A DNA stretch of 64,000 nucleotides. Origin: Cyanobacteriota bacterium (GTDB taxonomy: Bacteria; Acidobacteriota; Vicinamibacteria; Vicinamibacterales; UBA2999). How positions within the stretch are numbered: the first letter of the stretch is position 1; each line of letters starts with the position of its first letter. The position numbers and the translations under genes were made by a program. The DNA is taken from assembly GCA_019752015.1 (NCBI GenBank), contig JAIEMQ010000005.1, positions 154,813 through 218,812 on the forward strand, given 5' to 3'. Of the stretch, positions 34,585-43,591 are shown one piece after another. Below the pieces are notes generated by a model that was given only the letters and a program-made list of their open reading frames with translations, had not been told where the DNA came from and made no database searches.

Positions 34585-35387
34585 GCTTCGAGCATCCACT
34601 TCGTGCGGGTGTAGGCGATCCGGAAGCCTTGCCGCTCGGCGTTGCGCTGCGAGGCGCTGCCCGGCGCGGCGACCATCATCGCAAGATCGCAGCCGTTGGC
34701 TGCCGCCGTTTGTAATCGCGTATCGAGCAGCGCGTTCTGCGCGCCCTGCCGCCGGCCGGCGGGCACCGTGCTCGCGCCGGCGAGCAGCGCCGTGCCTTCG
34801 TGCATGAACAACGCCGCCGTCGCGATCGGCTTGCCGTCCTGCTCGGCGAAGAAACACGTCGCGCAGGCGAGGCTCAATTTCGCGAAATCGCGGATGTAGG
34901 GCATGACCTCCGGGTGCTCGCTCCAGCCTTGCGACGCCACCGATCCGTACAACGCCGCCTCGCCCGCGTCCGCCTGCCGCACGCGCACGGCCGGATTCGA
35001 TCCGATTCGTGTCGTCACATCAATCGGCTGGTAAAGGACGGTCGACAGCTCCACGGGCACATAGCCTCGACGCGACAATGTCGCATACACGTCGACGCCG
35101 GCGAGCGGGCAGACTTCATGGAAGATCGCCGAGCCGCGGGATCGAAAGAAGTGCTCGATGGTATCGAGCTCCTTCGCGGCGAGCGGGAGGTGAATGCCGA
35201 GGCCGAACGTCTGCGTGATCGGCGAGCCGACGCCGGCGAACATCGCGAACGTGCCGCCGACCGAGGTCCAGATCGCGCCCGACGAGGGATCGGTCCGCGC
35301 CTGGGCGTCGACAAACGCAGCGTTGCCGCGGCCCTCGGTTTTCTCCAACCGGCGGGCGAGGGCGATGCCGGAAAGAACCTGAGTCAA
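34581..35387 (-). CDS. GNAT-family N-acetyltransferase
   Basis: The protein has 268 residues from a TTG start; TAACAT ends seven bases upstream and no ribosome-binding site is seen. The C-terminal half has the GNAT acetyl-CoA site (ATAALFMHEGTALLAGASTVPAGRRQGAQNALLDTRLQTAAANGCDLAMMVAAPGSASQRNAERQGFRIAYTRTKW), including R-R-Q-G-A for Q/RxxGxG/A. The N-terminal half is a second, degenerate domain. The acceptor is unknown. Overlap with the Omp85-like gene makes it the first gene of the four- or five-gene secreted kinase cluster. Confidence 0.82.
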   Translation of the reverse strand: MTQVLSGIALARRLEKTEGRGNAAFVDAQARTDPSSGAIWTSVGGTFAMFAGVGSPITQTFGLGIHLPLAAKELDTIEHFFRSRGSAIFHEVCPLAGVDVYATLSRRGYVPVELSTVLYQPIDVTTRIGSNPAVRVRQADAGEAALYGSVASQGWSEHPEVMPYIRDFAKLSLACATCFFAEQDGKPIATAALFMHEGTALLAGASTVPAGRRQGAQNALLDTRLQTAAANGCDLAMMVAAPGSASQRNAERQGFRIAYTRTKWMLEA

Positions 35388-35435
35388 GGCGCCTATGTTA
35401 GCGCGCCCGGCAGGTAGTGTCCGCCTTCAGGCGGA

Positions 35436-35774
35436 TTAATCCTTCTTCGAGATGCGCACCGTTTTCGGCCCGATGATCGTGTAGGTCAGTCCGTTGGTCG
35501 ACGCGAGCACCGAGATCGTTTCTTCGAGGCTCGCGCCGTTCAATCGAATCTCCCGCGCCAGCTTCGCTTTCTGCATTTCTTCAGTGACGGTCTTGTCGAA
35601 TTCAAGCGTGATGCCCGCGAGCCGGGCCACCACCCCGAGCGCCTCGCCGACTGGCGCGTCCTGGATGAAATGGAGGTTCATCGGCTGCGTGTTGGCCGGC
35701 GCCAGCTGCGTCTGCGCTGGTGCCGCCACCGTCGAAGTCAGGACGATCACGCCGGCAATCAATAAGTGTCGCAT
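35436..35774 (-). CDS. Exported STN-domain (secretin/TonB short N-terminal) protein
   Basis: The protein has 112 residues. Signal peptide (MRHLLIAGVIVLTSTVAAPAQ), then a single STN-like fold: MNLHFIQDAPVGEALGVVARLAGITLEFDKTVTEEMQKAKLAREIRLNGASLEETISVLASTNGLTYTIIGPKTVRIS. STN domains usually sit before secretins or TonB-dependent receptors and contact the trans-envelope partner. Here the domain stands alone, as seen in other acidobacteria. It follows the radical SAM gene by 13 bases and precedes GNAT by 48, all on one strand. Confidence 0.8.
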   Translation of the reverse strand: MRHLLIAGVIVLTSTVAAPAQTQLAPANTQPMNLHFIQDAPVGEALGVVARLAGITLEFDKTVTEEMQKAKLAREIRLNGASLEETISVLASTNGLTYTIIGPKTVRISKKD

Positions 35775-35787
35775 TCGCGCCTCTCAA

Positions 35788-37296
35788 TCAGACCGATTCA
35801 GGAACGGATGATCGCACTTCGCGCCGCTGGCGTTCAAGCCCTGGGGCTGGTCCCCCGTAGCGCTCTGCGCGAAGGGGGGTCTTGCCGGCGACCGGCGACA
35901 GCACCGCCTCGAGCATCGGCCGCATTTGCCCCAATTGCTTGAGCCGAATCACGAAATCCCAGGCCGGCTCGAACTTCTTCCAGCCCGCGCTGTACGCGAA
36001 GTGCTTCACTGAATGTTTGGACGATTGGTGGGCGCGCGCGGCCGTGACAATGTTTCCCCAGCGGTAGAACTCGCGATACGCCCAGTCATAGCCGGCCTTC
36101 AGCGCGGGCGCCGAAATTCCGGCCGGTTTGTAGACCACGTGCCGCGTGTCGTAGAGATCCCAGTTGTCCGTCACCAGGCGGCGCTGCGCGGACATCTCCG
36201 AATACAGCTGGGTGCCCGGGTACGGCGTCAGGATGTGGAAGGTTGCCGTGGTGACGCCGCTCTCGACGGCCCAGTCGACGGTGCGCTTGAACACGTCGCG
36301 ATCGTCGCCGTCGAGGCCGAAGACGAAGCTGCCGTTGATCATGATGCCGAGATCGTCGAGCCGCTTGATCACCGCGCGATAGTCGCGGCCCAGGTTCTGT
36401 TTCTTGCCGGCGCCCTGCAATCCCGAATTCGAGAGCGTCTCGAATCCCACGAACAGGCTCCGCAGTCCGGCGCGCGCCGCCAGCTCGATGGTGTCGTCGC
36501 GCAGGATCGAATCAACCGTGGCCGCGCCCTGGAACACGCGGTTCATGCCGATCATTCCGGTGAACAGCTCGCGCGCGAAGCGGCGATGGCCGAGCAGGTG
36601 GTCGTCGAGGAAATAGAGATGACGCCCCGGCAGCCGCGCGATCTCGGCGAGCGCATCCTCGACGCGCTGCGTATAGAACGATCGCCCGCCTTCGAAGAAG
36701 GCGTCCTTGTAGCAGAACGTGCAGTGATGCGGGCAGCCGCGCGAGACGACGATCGAGTTCGGCACGAGGTAGCGATGCCGCGCGATCAGGTCGCGCCGGA
36801 TCGGCGGGATGTCTTCGATGGTTCGCAGCGCCGACTGTTTACCCTCCGTAGCCCTGGCGGAGGAGGGATAGCGCTGCTGCGGGGCGCCCGCGGCGAGATC
36901 GCGCAGGAACTGCGGGAACGTGTCTTCGCCGGGGCCGAGGAAGATCGTGTCCGCATGCGGCGCCGCTTCGCCGGGGAGCGAGGTGACGTGCAGGCCGCCG
37001 AGCGCGACGTGTGCGCCCTTGCGCCGGTAGTGATCGGCAATCCGGTAGGCGCGGTAGGCATTGGTGATGTAGACCTGGATGATGACCAGATCCGGATCGT
37101 CATCGAGATCGAGCGGCTCGACGTGTTCGTCCTGCAGCGTGATGTCGAGATCGGGATCGAGATACGCCGCCAGCGTGGCGAGGCCAAGCGGCGGAAACAG
37201 CGAGTACTTGATGGGTCGCCAGTAGGGGCTGGTGGCTTCGGTGAGCGCGGGGAGGATCAGCTTGGCCCGGCGGATACGTCGGCGCGGACAGGGCAT
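35788..37296 (-). CDS. B12-binding-domain radical SAM protein
   Basis: With the ATG at 37296 (MPCPRRRIRRAKLILPAL) it has 502 residues. An N-terminal cobalamin-binding Rossmann domain (about 10-125, DPDLVIIQVYITNAYRAYRIADHYRRKGAHVALGGLHVT) is followed by the radical SAM core. The 4Fe-4S cysteines are CPHHCTFC near 188-195. A C-terminal DUF4070-like region follows. It resembles the class-B methylase group that includes hopanoid modifiers, but the substrate is not clear. Two GC-rich palindromic inserts read through the gene: SSARATEGKQSA at about 145-156 and TPLRAERYGG near the end. A TTG at 37314 is a less likely start. Confidence 0.85.
   Translation of the reverse strand: MPCPRRRIRRAKLILPALTEATSPYWRPIKYSLFPPLGLATLAAYLDPDLDITLQDEHVEPLDLDDDPDLVIIQVYITNAYRAYRIADHYRRKGAHVALGGLHVTSLPGEAAPHADTIFLGPGEDTFPQFLRDLAAGAPQQRYPSSARATEGKQSALRTIEDIPPIRRDLIARHRYLVPNSIVVSRGCPHHCTFCYKDAFFEGGRSFYTQRVEDALAEIARLPGRHLYFLDDHLLGHRRFARELFTGMIGMNRVFQGAATVDSILRDDTIELAARAGLRSLFVGFETLSNSGLQGAGKKQNLGRDYRAVIKRLDDLGIMINGSFVFGLDGDDRDVFKRTVDWAVESGVTTATFHILTPYPGTQLYSEMSAQRRLVTDNWDLYDTRHVVYKPAGISAPALKAGYDWAYREFYRWGNIVTAARAHQSSKHSVKHFAYSAGWKKFEPAWDFVIRLKQLGQMRPMLEAVLSPVAGKTPLRAERYGGPAPGLERQRREVRSSVPESV
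35852..35879. repeat. GCTACGGGGG-type palindromic element in the radical SAM 3' end
   Basis: CCCCC-GTAGCGCTCTGCGCGAA-GGGGGG shares the plan GTAGC...CGAAGG with the copy at 36842. Both are in-frame. Confidence 0.55.
36842..36867. repeat. GCTACGGAGGG-type palindromic element in the radical SAM gene
   Basis: CCTCCG (36843-36848) and CGGAGG (36858-36863) bracket TAGCCCTGG. On the coding strand it gives SSARATEGK, in a loop just before the radical SAM core. Confidence 0.6.
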
Positions 37297-37334
37297 TGCG
37301 CCACCATATCGCAAATAACTTTAAAATACAAAGT

Positions 37335-37395
37335 ACCTCAAGACCTCAAGACCTCAAGACCTCAAGACCTCAAGACCTCAAGACCTCAAGACCTC
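37335..37395. repeat. ACCTCAAG octamer tandem repeat across the pntB stop
   Basis: About 7.5 perfect 8-bp units, running into the last codons of pntB. The same octamer occurs at 47717. Confidence 0.95.
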
Positions 37396-38801
37396 GAAAC
37401 CTCCTTCAGGGAACCCAGGACCGCGTCGATCGTCTTCTTCGCGTCGCCGAACAGCATCCGCGTGTTCTCCTTGTAAAACAGCGGATTGTCGACGCCGGCG
37501 TAGCCGCTCGCCATGCCGCGCTTCATCACGATGCAGATCTTCGCTTTCCAGACTTCGAGGATCGGCATGCCGAAGATCGGCGATGACGGATCGTCGAGCG
37601 CGCCGGGATTGACGATGTCGTTGGCGCCGATCACGAGAACGACATCGGTGTCGTCGAAGTCCTCGTTGATCTCTTCCATCTCGAGGACGATGTCGTACGG
37701 CACCTTGGCTTCCGCGAGCAGCACGTTCATGTGCCCCGGCAGGCGGCCGGCGACCGGATGAATCGCGAAGCGCACGTTCGCGCCCTTCTCGCGAAGGATC
37801 TTGGTGACTTCGTAGAGCGGATACTGCGCCTGCGCGACGGCCATGCCGTAACCGGGCACGATGATCACGCTCTTCGCATCGCGCAGCAGATCCGCCGTCT
37901 CTTCCGCTGTGACCGGCTTCACCTCTCCCGCCGGCTGCGCCGAGCCGCCGGCCGGGGCCGCGCCCTCGTCAGCGCCGAAGCCGCCGAGGATCACGCTGAG
38001 GAACGACCGGTTCATCGCGTGACACATGATGTAGCTGAGGATCGCGCCGCTCGATCCGACCAGCGCGCCGGTGATGATGAGTAGATCGTTTTGGAGCATG
38101 AAGCCCGCGGCGGCCGCGGCCCAGCCCGAATAGCTGTTCAACATCGACACGACGACCGGCATGTCGGCGCCGCCAATCGCCAGCACCAGGTGGACGCCCA
38201 GCAGGAACGCGATCGCGGTGCAGACATACAGCGGCCACACCGGCGCGAAGTATTCGCCGCTGTTCACGAACCACAGGCCCGCATATGCGCACCCCAGCAC
38301 GGCGATCAGGTTGACCAGGTGCCGGCCGGGCAGCAGCAGCGGCCTGCTGCCAATCAGTCCCTGCAGCTTGCCGAACGCCACCACCGAGCCGGTGAACGTC
38401 ACGGCGCCCACGAACACGCCTACGTAGATCTCAATCTCGTGGATCCGCGCGTCGATGCCGTAGAGCGCCTTCGAGGTGTCCATCGCCGTCGCGATGCCGA
38501 CCAGCACCGCCGCCAGGCCGACGAAGCTGTGCAGGATGGCGACCAGCTGCGGCATGGACGTCATCTCGACGCGCGACGCCAGCACCGCGCCGATCGCGCC
38601 GCCGATCACGAGCGCACCCGTCAGCACCGTGTAGCTGTCAACGCGCGGACCGAACGCGGTCACCAGCACCGCGATCAGCATGCCGAGCATGCCGAACACG
38701 TTGCCGCGGCGCGCCGATTCCTGCGCCGACAGCCCGCCCAGACTGAAGATGAACAGCAGTCCCGCGGCGAGATAGGCGATTGTGACGAGAGTCTCAGGCA
38801 T
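37386..38801 (-). CDS. pntB: NAD(P) transhydrogenase beta subunit
   Basis: The protein has 471 residues. The N-terminal half (1-265) has eight or nine membrane helices forming the proton channel domain II. The C-terminal NADP(H)-binding domain III (about 295-471) shows [54 protein letters not shown] and [14 protein letters not shown], with the family's [10 protein letters not shown] and GANDxVNP motifs. With PntA it couples proton entry to hydride transfer from NADH to NADP+. It starts three bases after pntA. An octamer repeat shapes its last residues. Confidence 0.97.
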   Translation of the reverse strand: MPETLVTIAYLAAGLLFIFSLGGLSAQESARRGNVFGMLGMLIAVLVTAFGPRVDSYTVLTGALVIGGAIGAVLASRVEMTSMPQLVAILHSFVGLAAVLVGIATAMDTSKALYGIDARIHEIEIYVGVFVGAVTFTGSVVAFGKLQGLIGSRPLLLPGRHLVNLIAVLGCAYAGLWFVNSGEYFAPVWPLYVCTAIAFLLGVHLVLAIGGADMPVVVSMLNSYSGWAAAAAGFMLQNDLLIITGALVGSSGAILSYIMCHAMNRSFLSVILGGFGADEGAAPAGGSAQPAGEVKPVTAEETADLLRDAKSVIIVPGYGMAVAQAQYPLYEVTKILREKGANVRFAIHPVAGRLPGHMNVLLAEAKVPYDIVLEMEEINEDFDDTDVVLVIGANDIVNPGALDDPSSPIFGMPILEVWKAKICIVMKRGMASGYAGVDNPLFYKENTRMLFGDAKKTIDAVLGSLKEVSRS

Positions 38802-38804
38802 CCG

Positions 38805-40364
38805 TTAGCGCCGGAACATCTTCAGCATGCGCTGAGTAACGAGGAATCCACCGGCAATGTTGATCGTCGCCAGCAGGATCGCCGCGGCGCCGAGGATGGT
38901 GATGGTCGACGTCGGCGGGCCGCTGACCTGCAGCATGCCGCCGACGACAATGATGCCGCTGATCGCATTGGTCACGCTCATCAACGGCGTGTGCAGGGCC
39001 GGTGTGACGTTCCACACCACCTGCCAGCCAACGATGCACGCCAGCGCGAACACGGTCAGATGCGACAGGAACGCCGGCGGCGCGACGAGGCCAAGGCCGA
39101 TGAATGCGGCGGCGGCAACGATGAGGAAGATCGAAGTGCCGGCGGCGGACGGTTTCTTCTGCTTTGCCGCATGCGCCGGAATCGCTTTCGGTGCAACGGC
39201 CGCCGGATTCGGCGGCAACACGACCGGCGGCCGCGGCGGCGGCGGCCAGATCACTTCGCCGCCCCGCACCACGAGCGCGCCGCGCACGACTTCGTCCGCG
39301 AGATCGAGATGGAAATGACTCGCGCCGCCGAGATCCGCGAGCAGGTGCGTCAGGTTGTTGCCGAACAGCAGGCTGGCCGTCGGCGCCAGCCGGCTCGGCA
39401 GATCGGTGTAGCCGAGAATGTGAACGCCGTAACGCTCGACGACTTCTCCCGGCTGCGTCAGCGCGCAGTTGCCGCCGTTCTCCGCGGCCAGGTCGACGAT
39501 CACCGATCCCTTCTTCATCGACTTGACCATCTCTTCGGTGATCAGGATCGGCGCCGGACGGTTCGGAACCAGCGCGGTCGTGATGATGATGTCGACGTCC
39601 TTCGCCTGCGCGGCGAACATCTCCATCTCCGCCTTGATGAACGCCGGGCTCATTTCCTTCGCGTACCCGCCCGCGCCCTCGCCATCCTCATGAACGTTGA
39701 GCTCGATGAACTCGGCGCCCATGCTCTTGACCTGCTCTTTGACGGTCGGCCGCGTGTCGAACGCGCGCACGATCGCGCCCATGCCGCGCGCCGCGCCGAT
39801 CGCCGCCAGCCCGGCGACGCCCGCGCCGATCACCAGGATCTTCGCCGGCGGCACCCGCCCCGCCGCCGTCATCTGCCCGGTGAAGAAGCGCCCGTAGAAA
39901 CTGGCCGCCTCGACGACGGCGCGATAGCCGGCGATGTTGGCCATCGACGACAGCGCGTCCATCTTCTGCGCGCGCGTGATGCGCGGGATCTGATCGACCG
40001 CGATCGCCGTCGCCTTGCGCGCCGCCAGCTTGTCGACGATGTCCTTGTTCTTGCCGGGGTAGAGGAAGCTGACGAGCGTCCCGCCCTCGCGGATCAGATC
40101 CGCTTCGTGCACGTTCAGCGCCGGATGCATCGACGGCGGCTGGACTTTCAGGAGAATGTCGCCGGTCTGCCAGATCGCGCGCGTGTCCGCGACGATCTCC
40201 GCGCCGGCCGCAACGTAATCATCGTCTCCGAAGGAGGCGGCGGCGCCGGCGTCGTGTTCGACGGCGACCGCGAAGCCCATCTTGATCAATCGCGAGACGT
40301 TCTCGGGTGTGACCGCCACTCGGCGTTCGCCGGGGCGGCATTCTTTCGGGACGGCGAGCTTCAC
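38805..40364 (-). CDS. pntA: NAD(P) transhydrogenase alpha subunit, full length
   Basis: The protein has 519 residues, GTG start. Domain I (1-380) binds NAD(H): [23 protein letters not shown], then [32 protein letters not shown] Pro/Ala-rich linker ([23 protein letters not shown]) leads to the C-terminal membrane helices ([62 protein letters not shown]). Here the alpha subunit is one chain, unlike the split PntAA/PntAB of many bacteria. It overlaps the MATE gene by GTGA and has its own TATAAT nine bases upstream. Confidence 0.97.
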   Translation of the reverse strand: MKLAVPKECRPGERRVAVTPENVSRLIKMGFAVAVEHDAGAAASFGDDDYVAAGAEIVADTRAIWQTGDILLKVQPPSMHPALNVHEADLIREGGTLVSFLYPGKNKDIVDKLAARKATAIAVDQIPRITRAQKMDALSSMANIAGYRAVVEAASFYGRFFTGQMTAAGRVPPAKILVIGAGVAGLAAIGAARGMGAIVRAFDTRPTVKEQVKSMGAEFIELNVHEDGEGAGGYAKEMSPAFIKAEMEMFAAQAKDVDIIITTALVPNRPAPILITEEMVKSMKKGSVIVDLAAENGGNCALTQPGEVVERYGVHILGYTDLPSRLAPTASLLFGNNLTHLLADLGGASHFHLDLADEVVRGALVVRGGEVIWPPPPRPPVVLPPNPAAVAPKAIPAHAAKQKKPSAAGTSIFLIVAAAAFIGLGLVAPPAFLSHLTVFALACIVGWQVVWNVTPALHTPLMSVTNAISGIIVVGGMLQVSGPPTSTITILGAAAILLATINIAGGFLVTQRMLKMFRR

Positions 40365-41749
40365 TCGCCGGTGATTATACCTACGGTGGCGGGCTGCGGA
40401 ATCGGGGAATGCGCGCCGTCCATCTTCAATCTGAACTCGCGCTGCAGCAGGAAGAGGTTGAGCGTCATCTGCAGCAGCGTGGCGATCGCGCCGAGGTACC
40501 AGATCCAGGTCAAGTGGAAGCCGGCGGCCCGCGCCAGGAATACTGCCGGGACCGCCGCAATCAGGATGCGCAGCGTGGACGTGGCCAGCGGCGGAATCGT
40601 GTTGCCGAGCGCCTGGAACATGCTCGACGACACGAACGTGATGCCCGACGGCACGAACGTCACGACGACGATACGCAGGTACTCGACGCCGACCGCAATG
40701 GCTTCAGGGTCCTTCGTGAAGATGCGCATCAGCGCCTCGGCGCCGAAAAACATCCCGACCGCCACGACCAGCATCGCCGCCGCGGACATCCCTGCCGCCG
40801 CCGTGAACGCCGCGCGAACGCGATCGGGTTTACGCGCCGCAAAGTTCTGTCCCGCGACCGGCGCGACCGCGAAGCCGAGCGCCACCACCGGCAGGAACGC
40901 CGACTGCACGACGCGCAGGCCGATGGTGAAGCCGCCTTGCGCCGCCGCGCCGAACGGCTTCGTGATCGCGTAGACCACGCCCATGTAGACGCCCATCAGC
41001 GCGAACTCGGCCCCGGCAGGCAGGCCGATCTTCAGCATCTCCCACCAGACCCTGGGCTGCGGACTCCAGTGGGCGAAATGGAAACGCAGGTACGCCTTCA
41101 AGTCGATGAAATAAAACGAGATCCATACGACGCCGACGACGATCGACAGCAGCGTCGCGACCGCCGCGCCGCTGACGCCCATTTCCGGGAACGGTCCCCA
41201 GCCGAAGATCAGGAACGGCGCCGTGACCATGTTGATCACGACGGTCGCGGTCTGCACGATCATGCCGGGCTTGAAGTTGCCGGTGCCGCGGAGCGCCGCA
41301 CCCATCGCGACCATGGCAAACTGGAGCGCCATCGCGGGCAGGAACCAGAGCAGGTATTGTTCGGTGGCGACGCGCATGCCTTCGGTCGCGCTCTGTTCCG
41401 CCGCGTATTGATGGCGCAACGCCATCGCGACCGCGAGGAAGATTACCGCCACCATCATCGCCAGGACCTGCGACTGGTTGAACAGGAACATCGCGCGGTC
41501 CTGATCCTTGCGGCCTGACGCGTGAGAGATCAGCGTCGTCGAACCGACGCCGAGCACCTGCGTGATCGCGATGACGATGAACGAGATGTTGCCGGCGAGC
41601 CCGACGGCGGCGATCGCATCGGTGCCCAGACGTCCCACCCAGAACAGATCGATCAGGATGTACAGCGTCTGGAAGATCATGCTGACCAGCATGAAGCTCG
41701 TCGTTTTGAGGAGATGGCCCGTCAGCGAGCCGGTGGTGAGGTCTTGCAT
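40361..41749 (-). CDS. MATE-family multidrug/toxin exporter
   Basis: The protein has 462 residues from [42 protein letters not shown], the normal MATE N-terminus; the longer open frame adds an unlikely 56 residues. Twelve membrane helices in two pseudo-repeats are visible (first pair region [22 protein letters not shown]; second half [26 protein letters not shown]). It should export cationic drugs or metabolites against sodium or protons. Its 3' end overlaps pntA, so the three genes may be co-transcribed, although pntA also has its own -10. Confidence 0.92.
   Translation of the reverse strand: MQDLTTGSLTGHLLKTTSFMLVSMIFQTLYILIDLFWVGRLGTDAIAAVGLAGNISFIVIAITQVLGVGSTTLISHASGRKDQDRAMFLFNQSQVLAMMVAVIFLAVAMALRHQYAAEQSATEGMRVATEQYLLWFLPAMALQFAMVAMGAALRGTGNFKPGMIVQTATVVINMVTAPFLIFGWGPFPEMGVSGAAVATLLSIVVGVVWISFYFIDLKAYLRFHFAHWSPQPRVWWEMLKIGLPAGAEFALMGVYMGVVYAITKPFGAAAQGGFTIGLRVVQSAFLPVVALGFAVAPVAGQNFAARKPDRVRAAFTAAAGMSAAAMLVVAVGMFFGAEALMRIFTKDPEAIAVGVEYLRIVVVTFVPSGITFVSSSMFQALGNTIPPLATSTLRILIAAVPAVFLARAAGFHLTWIWYLGAIATLLQMTLNLFLLQREFRLKMDGAHSPIPQPATVGIITGE
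40374..40379 (-). promoter_or_regulatory. -10 element for pntA
   Basis: A perfect TATAAT on the minus strand lies nine bases before the pntA GTG and inside the 3' end of the MATE gene. Confidence 0.55.
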
Positions 41750-41810
41750 GGCCGGTGTAACTGAGCAGTGTAGCGTAATAAGTTGACGAACTAAGGCAGA
41801 ATCTTCCGCA

Positions 41811-43586
41811 GTGATAGGCGATCTCAAGTCGGTCCTCAGCTGGCTTCCCGCGCGAGAGCGCTTGCGATGGCTGCTGCTCGTGCCGGTCGCGGCGTTTGCC
41901 GCGATCGTTGAGGCCACCGGCGCGCTGGCCGTATTCGGACTCCTGCGTCTCGTCGTCGATCCGGTTCAAGTCCAGACCGCGCCGGTGGTGTCGTATGTGT
42001 GGCGCGTCATGGGGAACGCCAGCAACGAGCGCGCCGTGGTCGCGTTGCTGACGCTCTTCGTCGGCATCTTCTACGTGCTGCGCGCGGCGTTCCTGTCGTG
42101 GGCCGAATGGCTGCGTCACGGCATCATTTATCGATCATCGGCGGTTACTGCCGAGCGATTGCTCGCGCGCTACCTCGCCGCCGATTATCTGTTTCACGCC
42201 AGGCGGAGATCCGCGTCGCTGATCGAGCCGATCACACGCGCGTCGGACATTGCCTTCGAGCTCGTCGCCGGATCGGCGGTCAACATTCTCGCTGAAGTCG
42301 TGATCATCCTGGCATTGTCGCTCGTGCTGCTGTTCTCGGCCCCGCCGATCACGCTGATCACCGTCGCGATCGTGCTCGGTCTCGTGCTGATTCCGATCGT
42401 GCTGACGCGGCGATCGTGGGAGCGGATCGGTGAATCGGAACGCCAGTTGTACCAGCAACAGCTGCATCTGCTGAACCAGAGTATTGGCGCGATCAAGGAC
42501 GTCAAGGTCACCGGCCGGCAGCCGTTCTTCGAGGAGCGGTTCCGTCACCTCAAGCGCGACCTCGGCACGACCAAGCAGCGGCGCGCGTGGGCGGCGGCGC
42601 TGGCCCGGCTCGGCGTCGAAGCCACGCTCATTGTCAGCATGCTGCTGGTCGTGTTCCTGGTGATGCGCCAGGACACTTCCGGTGTTGCGACGGTGTCGGT
42701 GCTGGCGCTGTTCGCCTATACCGGCTTCCGCGTTGTCCCATCGGCGAATCGCATCATGCTGAACGTCGGCTACATGCGAGAGGCGCATCCATGGATCCGC
42801 TCGATGGACGACGACATGCGCAAGCTGCGGGTGCCGCCGGCGCGCCCCTACGAACACGATCGTCCGCTGATGCAGGCGACGCTCGCGTGCGAGAACGTGT
42901 CGTTTGGCTACGAGGGCGGACCGCCCTGGGCGCTCGATAACGTGTCATTCACGATTGAGCGCGGACAATCGGTCGGCATCGTCGGGCCGACCGGCGCCGG
43001 CAAGAGCACGCTGGTCGATGTGCTGCTCGGGTTGCTGCCGCCCACGACCGGCCGCGTGTTGATCGACGGTGAGCCGCTCGAAGGCCGCGAGCGCGCGTGG
43101 CAGCGGCAGATTGGTTACGTGCCGCAGGATGTCTACCTGCTCGATGATTCGCTGCGGCGCAATATCGCGTTCGGCATTCCTGACGGCGCGATCGATGAAT
43201 CGCGACTGGCCGCGGCGGTGACGCAGGCGCGCCTCGACGAAGTCGTGGCGGCGCTGCCGGCGAAGCTCGAAACCATCGTCGGCGAGAACGGCTTCCGTTT
43301 GTCGGGCGGGCAGCGCCAGCGCGTGGCGATCGCGCGCGCGTTGTACCACGATCCGCCAGTGTTGTTTTTTGACGAAGCGACGGCGGCGCTCGACAATCAA
43401 ACCGAGCGCGAAGTCACAGAGGCTATCGCGAACGTGCATGGCAGACGCACAGTGATTGCGATCGCGCATCGGCTGTCGACGGTGAAGAACTGCGATCGCT
43501 TGATCTACCTGCGCGACGGCAAGCTCGGCGGCCTTGGCACGTACTCAGACCTGATCAGCGATCCCGGATTCCGGCAGCTCACGTAG
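41811..43586 (+). CDS. ABC transporter, fused permease and ATPase (lipid-linked glycan flippase-like)
   Basis: The protein has 591 residues, GTG start. The N-terminal ABC exporter membrane domain (about 20-320, six helices) precedes the ATPase: Walker A GPTGAGKST at 392-400, Q-loop in GYVPQDVYLLDDS, signature LSGGQRQRVAIARAL, Walker B VLFFDEATAALD and H-loop IAHRLSTV. The wording resembles MsbA/PglK-type flippases of lipid-linked glycans. It is divergent from MATE and its 3' end meets the glycosyltransferase gene from the other strand, so it probably serves the glycan made by the genes at 43.6-47 kb. Confidence 0.9.
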   Translation: MIGDLKSVLSWLPARERLRWLLLVPVAAFAAIVEATGALAVFGLLRLVVDPVQVQTAPVVSYVWRVMGNASNERAVVALLTLFVGIFYVLRAAFLSWAEWLRHGIIYRSSAVTAERLLARYLAADYLFHARRRSASLIEPITRASDIAFELVAGSAVNILAEVVIILALSLVLLFSAPPITLITVAIVLGLVLIPIVLTRRSWERIGESERQLYQQQLHLLNQSIGAIKDVKVTGRQPFFEERFRHLKRDLGTTKQRRAWAAALARLGVEATLIVSMLLVVFLVMRQDTSGVATVSVLALFAYTGFRVVPSANRIMLNVGYMREAHPWIRSMDDDMRKLRVPPARPYEHDRPLMQATLACENVSFGYEGGPPWALDNVSFTIERGQSVGIVGPTGAGKSTLVDVLLGLLPPTTGRVLIDGEPLEGRERAWQRQIGYVPQDVYLLDDSLRRNIAFGIPDGAIDESRLAAAVTQARLDEVVAALPAKLETIVGENGFRLSGGQRQRVAIARALYHDPPVLFFDEATAALDNQTEREVTEAIANVHGRRTVIAIAHRLSTVKNCDRLIYLRDGKLGGLGTYSDLISDPGFRQLT

Positions 43587-43591
43587 CGCGG

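Noticed and set aside
37335..37395. CRISPR array
   Set aside because: Repeats are 8 bp, contiguous and without spacers; no cas genes. The same holds for 47717, 57738 and 4999.
38091..40973. 960-codon open frame opposite pntB and pntA
   Set aside because: Arg/His/Asp-rich low-complexity translation directly antisense to two clear genes; a high-GC shadow frame.
41750..41917. 56-residue N-terminal extension of the MATE exporter
   Set aside because: Low-complexity, absent from the family, and antisense to the start of the ABC transporter gene.
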